Made by a program: the position numbers and the translations under genes. Below the pieces are notes generated by a model. It saw only the letters and a program-made list of their open reading frames with translations, searched no databases and had not been told where the DNA came from. DNA of 61,069 nucleotides from Micromonospora sp. AMSO31t (lineage in GTDB: Bacteria; Actinomycetota; Actinomycetes; Mycobacteriales; Micromonosporaceae), in the NCBI RefSeq assembly GCF_008868175.1, contig NZ_WBKT01000018.1, positions 1 through 61,069 of the forward strand, read 5' to 3'. Shown one piece after another: positions 29,581-38,147 of the stretch (position 1 is the stretch's first letter; each line of letters starts with the position of its first letter).

Positions 29581-30242
29581 CGGCCACCCGCATCGTCGTG
29601 GTCGACGACCAGGACGTCGTGCGTGCCGCCTTCGAGGTCCTGCTGGCGACGCAGCCCGACTTCGCGGTCGTCGGCTCGGCCGCGGACGGCGGGCAGGCCG
29701 TGCGGATCTGCCGGCAGGTGCGCCCCGACGTGGTCCTCATGGACATCCGCATGCCTGGGATGGACGGCATCGAGGCCACCCGGCGGCTCCTCGCCGACCC
29801 GGAGCCGCCCCGGGTGCTGATGCTGACGACGTTCGACCTCGACGAGCACGTGTACGACGCGCTCGGCGCCGGCGCGAGCGGTTTCCTCCTCAAGGACGCG
29901 ACCGCCGAGCGCCTGTTCGACGCGGTCCGCGTCGTCGCCGCGGGGGAGGCGCTGCTCGCCCCGACGGTGACCCGGCGGCTCGTCGCCGAGTTCGCCAGGA
30001 TGCGCGTACGCCGCCGGGAACCGGATGCGGCGCTTCGCGCGCTCACCGCCCGGGAGACCGAGGTGCTGCGGCTGATCGCCGAGGGACTGTCGAACCCCGA
30101 GATCGCCGCCCGGCTCGTCGTGGGGGAGGAGACGGTGAAGTCCCACGTCAGCCGGGTGCTCGCCAAGCTCGGCCTGCGTGACCGCACCCAGGCCGTCGTC
30201 GTGGCGTACGAGTCGGGCCTGGTGGTCCCGGGGGACCGGTGA
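29577..30242 (+). CDS. NarL/FixJ-family response regulator
   Basis: A 221-residue regulator with receiver domain (acidic pair Asp10-Asp11, phospho-acceptor Asp56 in [12 protein letters not shown], switch Lys in FLLKDAT) and a C-terminal LuxR helix-turn-helix ([43 protein letters not shown]). GTG 29577 overlaps the kinase stop, so the pair is coupled. Probably activates the divergent ABC exporter operon in response to the kinase signal (context inference). Confidence 0.94.
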   Translation: MTATRIVVVDDQDVVRAAFEVLLATQPDFAVVGSAADGGQAVRICRQVRPDVVLMDIRMPGMDGIEATRRLLADPEPPRVLMLTTFDLDEHVYDALGAGASGFLLKDATAERLFDAVRVVAAGEALLAPTVTRRLVAEFARMRVRRREPDAALRALTARETEVLRLIAEGLSNPEIAARLVVGEETVKSHVSRVLAKLGLRDRTQAVVVAYESGLVVPGDR

Positions 30243-30272
30243 CGGTCAGCCGGTAGGTGTGATCGAGATTTC

Positions 30273-30286
30273 CTTGAGCAGTCAAG
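30273..30286. promoter_or_regulatory. MarR operator copy 1 (CTTGA-N4-TCAAG)
   Basis: Perfect inverted repeat overlapping a TTGAGC -35-like hexamer (30274-30279) of the LLM monooxygenase promoter. With copy 2 it forms an outer 9-bp inverted repeat (TTTCCTTGA 30269-30277 and TCAAGGAAA 30309-30317). Confidence 0.75.
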
Positions 30287-30301
30287 CATGCGGGATATGT
30301 T
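30274..30301 (+). promoter_or_regulatory. Candidate promoter of the LLM monooxygenase gene
   Basis: TTGAGC (30274-30279) and TATGTT (30296-30301) are separated by 16 bases, about 40 bases upstream of the GTG start. Both hexamers are overlapped by MarR-operator copies, which would give tight repression. Confidence 0.55.
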
Positions 30302-30313
30302 TGACCGATCAAG
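30300..30313. promoter_or_regulatory. MarR operator copy 2 (TTTGA-N4-TCAAG)
   Basis: Second copy of the CTTGA-N4-(T/G)CAAG motif with one mismatch, 27 bases after copy 1, covering the end of the -10 and the probable transcription start. Confidence 0.7.
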
Positions 30314-30339
30314 GAAACGCACACGGACAGAGGCTCATC

Positions 30340-31407
30340 GTGACCACAGCACCGTCGGATCCGGTACGCCCGGCCGCCTTTCCCCTCGTGCTCGGCCTGG
30401 ACACCTTCGGCGACGTCACCCACGACGCCGACGACCGGCCGCTCTCGCACGCCCGCACGATCCGCGACATCGTCGAGCAGGGCGTCCTCGCGGATCAGGT
30501 CGGCGTGGACTTCTTCGGCATCGGTGAGCACCACACCGACGACTTCCCGCTCTCGGCTGCCGACGTGGTGCTGGGGGCGATCGCCGCCCGCACCACCCGG
30601 ATCCGGCTGGGGTCGGCCGTCACGGTGCTCAGCTCCGACGACCCGGTACGGGTCTTCCAGCGCTACTCCACCCTCGACGCGGTCTCCGGCGGCCGGGCCG
30701 AGGTGATCCTCGGCCGCGGGTCCAGCACCGAGTCGTTTCCCCTGTTCGGCTACGACCTGGCCGACTACGAGCAGCTCTTCGAGGAGAAGGCGCAGCTCTT
30801 CGCCGAGCTGCGCAAGGGTGGGCCGGTGACCTGGACGGGCACCGTGCGGGCGCCGCTGCGCGAGCAGGACGTGGTGCCGCACGCCGAGTCCGGACCCTTC
30901 CCGGCCTGGATCGGCGTGGGCGGCAACCCGCAGTCGGTGATCCGGGCCGCCCGGTACGACTACGGCCTGATGCTCGCGATCATCGGCGGGTCGCCGGCCC
31001 GCTTCGTCCCGTTCTCCCGGCTGTTCCACCAGGCGCTCACGCAGCTCGGCAAGGATCCCCTGCCCATCGGCGTGCACTCGCCCGGGCACGTCGCCGCGAC
31101 CGACGAGCAGGCCCGCGAGGAGTTCTTCCCCCGCTACCAGGAGGTCTTCCGCCGGGTGGCCCGGACCCGCGGCTTCGCCGTACCGACCCGGGAGTCCTTC
31201 CTGCGCGAGGTCGGGCCGCACGGCGCCCTGTACGTCGGCTCGCCCGAGACCGTGGCGCGGAAGATCGCCGCGAACCTCGACCTGCTCGGCGCGAACCGCT
31301 TCGAGATGAAGTACGGCATGGGCGGGCTCTCGCACGCGGCCCTCATGACCGGCATCGAGCTCTACGGCACGCGGGTCGTCCCGCGCGTCCGGGAGCTGTT
31401 GCACTGA
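30340..31407 (+). CDS. LLM-class flavin-dependent monooxygenase
   Basis: A 355-residue luciferase-like monooxygenase. Features include LGLDTFGDVT near the N-terminus, VDFFGIGEHHTDDF, RIRLGSAVTVLSSDDPVRVFQ, AEVILGRGSSTESFPLFGYDL and WIGVGGNPQSVIRAA. These are typical of the bacterial-luciferase TIM barrel and recall the Atu2307/SP_0267 subgroup. Such enzymes use FMNH2 supplied by a separate reductase; the FMN reductase gene at 32069 carries the same operators, making a natural partner. I chose GTG 30340, with AGAGG upstream; an earlier in-frame start would overlap the operators. Substrate unknown. Confidence 0.9.
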   Translation: MTTAPSDPVRPAAFPLVLGLDTFGDVTHDADDRPLSHARTIRDIVEQGVLADQVGVDFFGIGEHHTDDFPLSAADVVLGAIAARTTRIRLGSAVTVLSSDDPVRVFQRYSTLDAVSGGRAEVILGRGSSTESFPLFGYDLADYEQLFEEKAQLFAELRKGGPVTWTGTVRAPLREQDVVPHAESGPFPAWIGVGGNPQSVIRAARYDYGLMLAIIGGSPARFVPFSRLFHQALTQLGKDPLPIGVHSPGHVAATDEQAREEFFPRYQEVFRRVARTRGFAVPTRESFLREVGPHGALYVGSPETVARKIAANLDLLGANRFEMKYGMGGLSHAALMTGIELYGTRVVPRVRELLH

Positions 31408-31415
31408 CCGGGGCC

Positions 31416-31453
31416 CGGTCCGGCCGCCCGCCGTCGCGCGGGTGGCCGGACCG
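31416..31453. terminator. Bidirectional hairpin terminator
   Basis: A 16-bp stem (31416-31431 with 31438-31453, one G-T pair) and a 6-base loop, just after the monooxygenase stop and facing the convergent MarR stop at 31469. Confidence 0.8.
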
Positions 31454-31468
31454 CCCCCGCGCGAGGGC

Positions 31469-31930
31469 TCAGTCGGCCGTGCCGACGCGCTGGAACGCGC
31501 GGGCCAGCCGGACGAGGTCGATGCCCTCGAAGTGGTCGAGGAACCGCCGCCGCACGCTGGCCAGGTGACTCGGCCAGGACTCCTGGAGCCGGGCGAGGCC
31601 GGCGTCGGTGAGGACGGCGTTCCACCCGCGCGCGTCCTCGGAACACTTGACCCGCTCGGCCAGCCCCTGCGTCTCCAGCCGGCCGATGGTGCGGGTCATC
31701 CCGCTCAGGGAGAGCTGGCACGCCGCGGCCAGTTCGCTCATCCGCATCCGCCGCTCCGGCGCCTCGGAGAGGTGCATGAGGGCCGTGTACTCGGTGAGCG
31801 GCAGCTGGCGGTCGCCCACCATGTCGGCGTCGATGGCACGGGGCAGCACGTGCATGATCCGGCCCAGCGAGCGGACCAGCGCCTCCTCCTCGGCGTCGAG
31901 GGGGCGCAGCGGTTCCGGAGCGGCGGACAT
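31469..31930 (-). CDS. MarR-family transcriptional regulator
   Basis: A 153-residue winged-helix repressor: MSELAAACQLSLSGMTRTIGRLETQGLAER is the recognition HTH, followed by the wing (CSEDARGWNAVLTDAG). It has two cysteines (in AAACQL and VKCSED) that could sense oxidants or electrophiles, though this is speculative. It lies between the monooxygenase and the FMN reductase, divergent from the latter, with operator-like repeats in front of all three, so it very likely represses itself and both enzymes. Confidence 0.92.
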   Translation of the reverse strand: MSAAPEPLRPLDAEEEALVRSLGRIMHVLPRAIDADMVGDRQLPLTEYTALMHLSEAPERRMRMSELAAACQLSLSGMTRTIGRLETQGLAERVKCSEDARGWNAVLTDAGLARLQESWPSHLASVRRRFLDHFEGIDLVRLARAFQRVGTAD

Positions 31931-31943
31931 GCACCCATCCTAC

Positions 31944-31959
31944 TTGCTTGACCGAGCAA
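31944..31959. promoter_or_regulatory. MarR operator copy 3
   Basis: TTGCT and AGCAA flank six bases; the embedded CTTGACCGAGCAA fits the shared CTTGA-N4-(T/G)CAA motif. It starts 14 bases upstream of the marR start codon, suitable for autorepression. Confidence 0.65.
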
Positions 31960-31999
31960 CGACACCTCCAGGCCGTGACGACCGCCACGACGGCGGAGG

Positions 32000-32015
32000 T
32001 TGCTTGACGAAGCAA
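32000..32015. promoter_or_regulatory. MarR operator copy 4
   Basis: TTGCTT-GACG-AAGCAA is a perfect 6-bp inverted repeat. It contains CTTGACGAAGCAA of the shared motif and lies in the marR/FMN-reductase divergent region. Confidence 0.7.
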
Positions 32016-32032
32016 CGAATGGCTAGCGTCTA

Positions 32033-32046
32033 CTTGACCAGGCAAG
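32033..32046. promoter_or_regulatory. MarR operator copy 5 (CTTGA-N4-GCAAG)
   Basis: CTTGACCAGGCAAG lies 22 bases before the FMN reductase start, just upstream of its ribosome-binding site, and matches the shared motif in both half-sites. Confidence 0.7.
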
Positions 32047-32068
32047 GACTTTGGAAGGGCATCACAAC

Positions 32069-32629
32069 ATGACCAGGATCGGAATCATCCTCGGCAGCAC
32101 CCGCCCGGGTCGCAACGGCGAGGCCGTCGCCCGCTGGGTGTTCGACGTCGCCAAGCAGCGCGGCGACGCGCAGTTCGAGCTCGTCGACCTGCTCGACCAC
32201 CAGCTGCCGCACCTGGACGAGGCGTACCCGCCGGCGATGGGCCAGTACACGCAGCCGCACACGCTGCGCTGGGCCAGCACCATCGCGTCGTTCGACGGGT
32301 TCGTGATGGTCACCCCGGAGTACAACCACTCCACCTCGGGCGCCCTGAAGAACGCCATCGACTTCCTCTACGCCGAGTGGAACAACAAGGCCGTCGGGTT
32401 CGTCAGCTACGGCTCCGCGGGCGGCACCCGGGCCGTGGAGCACCTGCGGCTGATCGCCGGCGAGCTGCAGATGGCCGACGTCCGGTCCCAGGTGGCGCTG
32501 TCGCTCTTCACCGACTTCGAGAACTTCAGCGTCTTCAAGCCCAGCCAGTTCCAGCACGACGCGCTCACCACCACCCTCGACCAGGTCGTGGCCTGGAGCA
32601 CCGCGCTCGCGCCGCTGCGCAACCGCTGA
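32069..32629 (+). CDS. NADPH-dependent FMN reductase
   Basis: A 186-residue flavodoxin-fold reductase: phosphate-binding loop GSTRPGRNG, flavin-binding TPEYNHSTSGALKNAIDF and VSYGSAGG. It reduces FMN with NAD(P)H, here presumably to supply the LLM monooxygenase encoded 1.7 kb away under the same MarR-type operators. The ATG at 32069 has GGAAGGG about nine bases upstream; an upstream TTG in frame is unlikely to be used. A strong terminator follows. Confidence 0.93.
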   Translation: MTRIGIILGSTRPGRNGEAVARWVFDVAKQRGDAQFELVDLLDHQLPHLDEAYPPAMGQYTQPHTLRWASTIASFDGFVMVTPEYNHSTSGALKNAIDFLYAEWNNKAVGFVSYGSAGGTRAVEHLRLIAGELQMADVRSQVALSLFTDFENFSVFKPSQFQHDALTTTLDQVVAWSTALAPLRNR

Positions 32630-32638
32630 ACACCGTCC

Positions 32639-32673
32639 GGCGACGGCCGCGGCACCCGTCCGCGGCCGTCGCC
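32639..32673. terminator. Bidirectional hairpin terminator
   Basis: A perfect 14-bp stem (32639-32652 with 32660-32673) and 7-base loop between the convergent stops of the FMN reductase (32629) and the GAF-ANTAR gene (32678). Confidence 0.85.
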
Positions 32674-32677
32674 ACCC

Positions 32678-33433
32678 TCACGACGGCTGACGCGGTGGCA
32701 CGAATGCGGGAGCCGGCTGGGGTGACTCGCCGCTGACCTGGGTGATGATCTCGGCGGCCACGTCACGCAGCTTGCGGTTGCGGTGCTGCGACGCCTGCCG
32801 GAGCAGGGTGAAGGCCTCCGCGGCGGTGCAGCGCTGCTGGCCCATGACCACCCCGAGGGCCTGGTCGATGACGCTGCGGGACACCATGGCGTCGGTGAGC
32901 TGCCGATGCAGGAGGGCCTGGTCGGCCTGGCGGAGGATGACGCCCAGCGCCGCCGACCCCTGGTCCGTGAACGCCAGGGCATGCCGGCGTGCCGCGTCGG
33001 TGAACGCCCCCGGCCGGGTGGCGTAGAGGTTCAACGCGCCGACGGTCTCGCCGTCGACCGTCACGGGCAGGGACAGCGAGCTGAGGATGCCGAGCCGGAG
33101 CGCGTGTTCCCGGTAGCCGCACCAGCGGTCGTCGTCGCGCAGGTCGTGCACCTCCACGACCTGCCCCTGGCGCAGGGCCTCGAGACAGGGCCCCTCGTCG
33201 GCCCCGTACTGGATCTCGTCGCCCTGCGCGGCGAGGTCGCCGCTGCTCGCCACGGTGAACGCGCCGTCGTCCCGGCGCACCGTCAGCCCGCAGGCCTCGG
33301 CGGGGGCGACGACCTCCGTGGCGACCCGGACCATCTGGTCCAGGAACACGTCGACGTGGGGCGAATCGGCGAGCAGCGTCAACAGCCGGCCGTAGGCCGA
33401 GGCCAGATGCTGGTCGGTTGCATCGGACGGCAC
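32678..33433 (-). CDS. GAF and ANTAR domain protein
   Basis: A 251-residue cytosolic regulator. A GAF sensor domain (about 25-165: MVRVATEVVAPAEACGLTVRR, GDEIQYGADEGPCLEALRQG, SSLSLPVTVDGETVGALNLYA) is followed by an ANTAR RNA-binding domain (about 185-235: VIDQALGVVMGQQRCTAAEAFTLL). ANTAR proteins bind paired RNA hairpins to prevent termination; the usual kinase-linked receiver is replaced by GAF. GTG 33433 is chosen because AGGAGG lies five bases before it; the open frame goes on upstream but overlaps the promoter region. No ANTAR-type double hexaloop was recognised in this window. Confidence 0.9.
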   Translation of the reverse strand: MPSDATDQHLASAYGRLLTLLADSPHVDVFLDQMVRVATEVVAPAEACGLTVRRDDGAFTVASSGDLAAQGDEIQYGADEGPCLEALRQGQVVEVHDLRDDDRWCGYREHALRLGILSSLSLPVTVDGETVGALNLYATRPGAFTDAARRHALAFTDQGSAALGVILRQADQALLHRQLTDAMVSRSVIDQALGVVMGQQRCTAAEAFTLLRQASQHRNRKLRDVAAEIITQVSGESPQPAPAFVPPRQPS

Positions 33434-33654
33434 CGCCACCTCCTGAACTCCGTGTGCCGGCCCCCTGCGGGAGCAGCGACCACTGCCTTCCTGTGTTTGG
33501 GGAGCAGATGTTTCCCCGACCGGCAGGGTGCCAATCGGGCGGGATGCGGCTAGGGTCGAGGTGGGTTCGGACATGAGCCCAGGACCAGTGCCCGGTCGCC
33601 GACGAGCGAGCCGGGCGTCAACCCGGTCCGCCACCCTCGCGCGAGGAGCAGCTC

Positions 33655-34017
33655 ATGTCCGTCGATCACGCCCAGCATCCGGCGCCGCCGCAGGCCAGCT
33701 ACCGGCCGACCCTGTCCCTGGCGCTGGCCCGGGAAGGCCCGGCGGTCGTCGTGGAGGTCGGGGGCCCGGTCGACATGGCGACCGTCGACCCGCTCGTCGG
33801 CCTCGTCGACCGGCTGCTGTCCGGGCACGCGCCGCCGGTGCTGGTGCTCGACCTGAGCGCGGTGAGCTTCTTCTGCGCCGCCGGAGTCAACGCGCTGCTG
33901 ACGGTCCGCGGGCGAGCCGCCTCCGCCGGATGCTTCCTGGTGCTGCGCAGGCCGTCCCGGATCACCGTCGCGGTCCTCGACATCGTCGGCCTCACGGACG
34001 AATTCACCACCGAGTGA
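33655..34017 (+). CDS. STAS-domain protein lacking the phospho-serine
   Basis: A 120-residue anti-sigma-factor-antagonist-like STAS protein. The domain covers about residues 18-115 (VVVEVGGPVDMATVDPLVGLVDRLL; PVLVLDLSAVSFF). Where SpoIIAA-like proteins have D-S-S-G, this one reads Cys74-Ala75-Ala76-Gly77, so it cannot be switched by serine phosphorylation at the usual place. It could bind its partner constitutively or serve another role. GAGGAG precedes the ATG at 33655. It is divergent from the GAF-ANTAR gene; no anti-sigma kinase or sigma factor is adjacent. Confidence 0.88.
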   Translation: MSVDHAQHPAPPQASYRPTLSLALAREGPAVVVEVGGPVDMATVDPLVGLVDRLLSGHAPPVLVLDLSAVSFFCAAGVNALLTVRGRAASAGCFLVLRRPSRITVAVLDIVGLTDEFTTE

Positions 34018-34104
34018 CCTGCCCTTCCCTCCACGATGGGGCGCGGGCGGCGGCGGTCACCTCGGACTCGCACCGGCCGGCAGGCCGCAGATACCCGAGG
34101 TGGA

Positions 34105-35400
34105 TCAACCCGAAACGGTGGAACACCCGTGAGCCGAGCCACGGCCGGGTCGCTCCGCCGGGATGCCGGGGGCCGGCGGCTCGAGCGTCTCGACGGCCCG
34201 GCCCATCCGGGTGACGGCCTCGGTGAGGATCGCCGGGGAAGTGGCGAAGTTGAGGCGTACGAAGCCGGCGCCGCCCGTGCCGAAGACGTGCCCCGAGCTG
34301 AGCGCGACCCGCGCCCGGTCGAGGAACATCTTCGCGGGACCCGCGATGTCGCTGGCCACCCCGGGCTCGCCGGGCGCCTGCTCGGTGGCGATGCCCAGCG
34401 CCGTGCAGTCCAGCCAGGCGAGGTAGGTGCCCTCGGGGCGGTGGTGGGTGACGGCCGGGAGGTGCTTCGCCAGCAGGGTCTCCAACAGGGTGCGGTTGGC
34501 GTCGAGGCCGTCGAGGAGGAGGTCGAGCCACGGCCCGCCGGCACGGAACGCGGCGGTGTGCGCCAGGACGCCCAGGTGGCTGGGACCGTGGCCGACCTCT
34601 TCCGGCATGCGGCGCAGGTCGGCGGCGGCCCGCGGCCCGGCGACGGCGAGCGCCGCCTTGAGGCCCGCGAGGTTCCACGCCTTCGAGGCGGAGGTCAGCG
34701 CGAAGGCGTCCTCGGCGCCGGCCACCGTGAGGTAGGGCGTGAAGCGCGCCCCGGGAAGCACCAGCGGGGCGTGGATCTCGTCGGAGACCACCCGTACGCC
34801 GTGCCGGGCGGCCAGGTCGGCCACGGCGTCGAGCTCGTCCCGGCGGTGGACCACCCCGGTCGGGTTGTGCGGGTTGCACAGCAGGAAGGCGGGCCGGCGG
34901 CCGAGTGCCCGGGCCCGGCGGAACGCCTCGTCCAGGGCGGCGGGGTCCAGCCGCAGGTCCGGTCCGAGCGGCGCCTCGACCACCTGCCGGTCGGCGTGGC
35001 TGACGAAGGCGTAGAAGGGCGGGTAGACGGGGGAGCAGACCACGACGGCGTCGCCGGGGTCGGTCACCAGCCGGAGGACCTCGACGATGCCCATCATCAC
35101 GTCGGGGACGACGGCGGTGTGGTCGACGCGGAAGCCGTGCCAGCCCCAGCGGTCGGCGGCGAACTCCCCGAGCGCCTCCGCGTACGCCGTCCCGTGCGGG
35201 TATCCGGTGTCACCCAGGTCGATCACCCGGCGCAGCGCGTCCGCCACCGGGGGAGCGAGGGGCACGTCCTGCTCGGCGACCCAGAGGGGGAGCACGTCCG
35301 GCGGGTGCATCCGCCACTTCACGCTGCTGCGCTGCCGGAGTTCGTCGAGGGTGAGCACGGTGAGCGGATTTCCGGCGGCGGAAGGGGTGGGGCCTGCCAT
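34105..35400 (-). CDS. MalY/PatB-type PLP aminotransferase or C-S lyase
   Basis: A 431-residue fold-type-I PLP enzyme: [20 protein letters not shown] is the N-terminal MalY/PatB signature, [16 protein letters not shown] and [10 protein letters not shown] surround the cofactor, and the Schiff-base lysine is in [12 protein letters not shown]. Members cleave cystathionine or act as aminotransferases. It begins 10 bases after the acyl-CoA dehydrogenase stop, so it is probably the last gene of the catabolic operon although its role there is unclear. I take ATG 35400, with AGGGTGG upstream; GTGs six and nine bases earlier are possible. Confidence 0.88.
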   Translation of the reverse strand: MAGPTPSAAGNPLTVLTLDELRQRSSVKWRMHPPDVLPLWVAEQDVPLAPPVADALRRVIDLGDTGYPHGTAYAEALGEFAADRWGWHGFRVDHTAVVPDVMMGIVEVLRLVTDPGDAVVVCSPVYPPFYAFVSHADRQVVEAPLGPDLRLDPAALDEAFRRARALGRRPAFLLCNPHNPTGVVHRRDELDAVADLAARHGVRVVSDEIHAPLVLPGARFTPYLTVAGAEDAFALTSASKAWNLAGLKAALAVAGPRAAADLRRMPEEVGHGPSHLGVLAHTAAFRAGGPWLDLLLDGLDANRTLLETLLAKHLPAVTHHRPEGTYLAWLDCTALGIATEQAPGEPGVASDIAGPAKMFLDRARVALSSGHVFGTGGAGFVRLNFATSPAILTEAVTRMGRAVETLEPPAPGIPAERPGRGSAHGCSTVSG

Positions 35401-35410
35401 GCCCACCACC

Positions 35411-36661
35411 CTAGGCCGTCGGGCGCCCGGCGTCGTTCCGCTGCCGCGCGGCGGCCTGGCGCCGCAACTCGTGACGGGCCAGGGCGTTGCGGTGCACCTC
35501 GTCGGGCCCGTCGGCGAACCGCAGGGTACGGATGCCGGCGTAGGCCCGTGCCAGCGGGAAGTCCTGGGACAGGCCGGCCGCGCCGTGCGCCTGGATCGCC
35601 TTGTCCAGGATCCACTGCACGGCAGCCGGGGTGGCGATCTTGATGGCCTGGATCTCGGTGTGCGCGCCCTTGTTGCCGACCGTGTCCATCAGCCAGGCGG
35701 TCTTGAGCACCAGCAGGCGCAACTGCTCGATCCGCACCCGCGACTCGGCGATCCACTCCCGGACCACGCCCTGCTCGGCCAGCGGCCGGCCGAACGCGAC
35801 CCGCTGCTCGGCGCGGGCGCACATCAGCTCGACGGCCCGCTCGGCCAGGCCGATCGAGCGCATGCAGTGGTGGATGCGGCCGGGGCCGAGCCGGGCCTGC
35901 GCGATCGCGAAGCCGTCGCCCTCGGCGCCGATCAGGTTCTCCGCCGGCACGCGGACGTCGTGGAACGCCAGCTCGGCGTGCCCGCCGTGGTCGTGGTCGT
36001 CGTACCCGAACACCTCCATGCCGCGGATGATCTCCAGGCCCGGGGTCTCCCGCGGGACCAGCACCATGGACTGCTGGCGGTGCCGCTCGGCGTGCGGATC
36101 GGTCTTGCCCATGACAATGAGGATCCGGGCGTTCGGGTTCATGGCGCCGGTGATCCACCACTTCCGGCCGTTGATCACGTAGTGGTCGCCGTCCCGCTCG
36201 ATCCGGGTGGCGATGTTCGTGGCGTCCGACGAGGCCACGTCGGGCTCGGTCATGGCGAACGACGAGCGGATCTCACCGTCGAGCAGCGGCTCCAGCCACT
36301 GCTTGCGCTGCTCGCCGGTGCCGAACATGGCCAGCACCTCCATGTTGCCGGTGTCCGGGGCGGCGCAGTTCAGCACGGCGGGCGCCAGGTGGCTCCGCCC
36401 GGTGATCTCCGCGAGCGGGGCGTACTGGAGGTTGGTCAGGCCGGCGCCGAGTTCACCCGGCAGGAACAGGTTCCACAGCCCGCGCTTCCGCGCGGCGGCG
36501 CGCAGCTCCGCGAGCACGGGCACGGAGTCCCAGGCCCAGCGGTCGCCGAGCTGACCGAGCTGCTCGTGGAAGACCGGCTCGGCCGGGTGGATGTGGCGGT
36601 CCATGAAGTCCAGGAGGTTGTCGCGCAGCCCCTCGGTCCGCGGGTCCAGGGAAAAGTCCAT
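35411..36661 (-). CDS. Acyl-CoA dehydrogenase, ACAD10/11 type
   Basis: A 416-residue flavoprotein dehydrogenase. FAD/substrate motifs include [20 protein letters not shown] and [16 protein letters not shown]. The segment [16 protein letters not shown] and the C-terminal [16 protein letters not shown] are characteristic of the ACAD10/11 subgroup; the usual catalytic Glu of YEGT in classical enzymes appears replaced by Asp in ADGP. In animals this domain is fused to an APH-like kinase and acts on 4-phospho-acyl-CoA; here the kinase is the preceding gene and overlaps by ATGA. Hence 4-hydroxyacyl-CoA metabolism is inferred. The ATG at 36661 is set by that overlap. Confidence 0.92.
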   Translation of the reverse strand: MDFSLDPRTEGLRDNLLDFMDRHIHPAEPVFHEQLGQLGDRWAWDSVPVLAELRAAARKRGLWNLFLPGELGAGLTNLQYAPLAEITGRSHLAPAVLNCAAPDTGNMEVLAMFGTGEQRKQWLEPLLDGEIRSSFAMTEPDVASSDATNIATRIERDGDHYVINGRKWWITGAMNPNARILIVMGKTDPHAERHRQQSMVLVPRETPGLEIIRGMEVFGYDDHDHGGHAELAFHDVRVPAENLIGAEGDGFAIAQARLGPGRIHHCMRSIGLAERAVELMCARAEQRVAFGRPLAEQGVVREWIAESRVRIEQLRLLVLKTAWLMDTVGNKGAHTEIQAIKIATPAAVQWILDKAIQAHGAAGLSQDFPLARAYAGIRTLRFADGPDEVHRNALARHELRRQAAARQRNDAGRPTA

Positions 36662-37683
36662 CAGTGCTCCTTCAGGTAGGTCAGGCCGGCGTCGAGGAGG
36701 AGTTCGGTGACCTCGCCGAGCTGCCCGAAGCCGGCGCCGACGGTCTGGCCCCGCAAGTGGCGGAAGTGGATGCCCTCGAGGATCGCGGCCAGCTTGAAGG
36801 CCGCCAGGCCGAGGTGGAAACCGAGGGACGGGAGTTCCCGGCCGCTCGCCGCCGCGTACCGTTCGAGGATCTCGTCCTCGGTCAGGAAGCCGGGCGCGGA
36901 CGACGCCTCGGCCACCGCCGTCCCGACGAGCCGGCCGAGACGCTGGTAGAGCACCAGCAGCGCCAGGTCGGTGAGCGGGTCGCCGACGGTGGCCATCTCC
37001 CAGTCGATCACCGCGGCGGGGCGGTCCCGGTCGTCGACGAGCACGTTGTCGAGGCGGTAGTCGCCGTGCACGATGCCCGGCGCCGAATCGGCCGGCACGC
37101 CGGACGTCAGGCGGGCGTACAGCTCGTCGGCGGCCGGCAGGTCCCGGCTGTGCGACGCGTCGAGCTGCTTGCGCCACCGCCGCACCTGCCGGGCCAGGAA
37201 CCCCGCGGGCCGGCCGAAGTCGGCCAACCCCACGGCCGCCGGGTCGACCGCGTGCAGGGTGGCCAGGGTGTCGACCAACCGGGAGGCGATGGCCCTCGTG
37301 CGTTCCGGGCCGAGCGGTTCCAGCTCGGCCGCGTGCCGGTACGCCGTGCCGGCGACCCGCTCCATGACGTAGAACGGCGCGCCCAGCACGCCGGCGTCCG
37401 CGCAGAGCGCGTACGTCTCCGGCACCGGCACGTCGGTGGCGCGCAGCGCCGACATGACCCGGTACTCCCGGGCCATGTCGTGCGCGGTCGACAGCACGTG
37501 CCCCAGCGGGGGCCGCCGCACGATCCACGTCGTCCGCCCGTCACCCACCTCGTAGGTGAGGTTGGACTTCCCGCCGGTGACCAGCCGGGCGGTCGACAGC
37601 CCCGCCGCCCCGGGCACCTCGGCCGCGAACCAGTCGCCGAGCCGGGCCAGGTCGAGGCCGGGCGGGTCCTGCCGGCCGGTCAC
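36661..37683 (-). CDS. APH-family phosphotransferase (ACAD10/11 kinase-like)
   Basis: A 340-residue kinase with aminoglycoside-phosphotransferase fold: nucleotide-binding [13 protein letters not shown], catalytic loop [15 protein letters not shown] and metal-binding [17 protein letters not shown]. The kinase half of ACAD10/11 and Pseudomonas LvaA belong to this family and phosphorylate the 4-hydroxyl of hydroxyacyl-CoA. Immediate coupling to the acyl-CoA dehydrogenase and MaoC genes supports that role rather than antibiotic resistance. GTG 37683 overlaps the MaoC stop (GTGA). Confidence 0.9.
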   Translation of the reverse strand: MTGRQDPPGLDLARLGDWFAAEVPGAAGLSTARLVTGGKSNLTYEVGDGRTTWIVRRPPLGHVLSTAHDMAREYRVMSALRATDVPVPETYALCADAGVLGAPFYVMERVAGTAYRHAAELEPLGPERTRAIASRLVDTLATLHAVDPAAVGLADFGRPAGFLARQVRRWRKQLDASHSRDLPAADELYARLTSGVPADSAPGIVHGDYRLDNVLVDDRDRPAAVIDWEMATVGDPLTDLALLVLYQRLGRLVGTAVAEASSAPGFLTEDEILERYAAASGRELPSLGFHLGLAAFKLAAILEGIHFRHLRGQTVGAGFGQLGEVTELLLDAGLTYLKEH

Positions 37684-38132
37684 GGGACCAGGACGCTGAC
37701 GGTCTCGACGACGCAGGCCGGCTTCGCGGCGCCGGCCACCTCGACGGTCACCTTCGCGGTCAGCTGGTAGCCACCGCCGCCCGGCGCCAGCGACAGCAGC
37801 TCCACCCCGGCCCGCACCTCCGAGTCGACGGGGACCGGGGCGGGGAAGCGGAGCTTGTTGGCGCCGTAGTTCACGCCCATGCTCACCCCGTCGACCCGGT
37901 AGACCTGCCAGACCAGCATCGGCACCAGCGACAGCGTCAGGTAGCCGTGGGCGATGGTGCCGCCGAACGGGCTGCGCGCCGCCCGCGCCGGGTCGACGTG
38001 GATCCACTGGTGGTCACCGGTGGCCTCGGCGAACGCGTCGATCTGCTGCTGCGTGATCCGGTGCCAGCCGGAGTGCCCGAGATGGGTGCCGACCGCCCGT
38101 TGGAGCTCCTCGATGCCCTGGAAGACCTTCAT
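37680..38132 (-). CDS. MaoC-family enoyl-CoA hydratase
   Basis: A 150-residue hot-dog-fold hydratase with the R-specific hydratase motif FAEATGDHQWIHVDPARA...PFGGTIAHGYLTLSL, carrying the catalytic Asp and His. It would hydrate the 2-enoyl-CoA formed by the kinase/dehydrogenase pair. Start ATG 38132 is chosen because GGAGGGAGAG precedes it; a GTG 15 bases upstream is less likely. It overlaps the kinase gene by four bases and follows the SDR gene by 15 bases. Confidence 0.92.
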   Translation of the reverse strand: MKVFQGIEELQRAVGTHLGHSGWHRITQQQIDAFAEATGDHQWIHVDPARAARSPFGGTIAHGYLTLSLVPMLVWQVYRVDGVSMGVNYGANKLRFPAPVPVDSEVRAGVELLSLAPGGGGYQLTAKVTVEVAGAAKPACVVETVSVLVP

Positions 38133-38147
38133 CGTCTCTCCCTCCAC

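Noticed and set aside
32678..33654. Target RNA hairpins for the ANTAR protein
   Set aside because: I searched neighbouring leaders by eye for paired hexaloop stems and saw none with the expected A1/G4 loops.
36661..37683. Aminoglycoside resistance gene
   Set aside because: The APH fold is real, but coupling to acyl-CoA dehydrogenase, MaoC and SDR genes fits an acyl-CoA-pathway kinase far better than antibiotic resistance.
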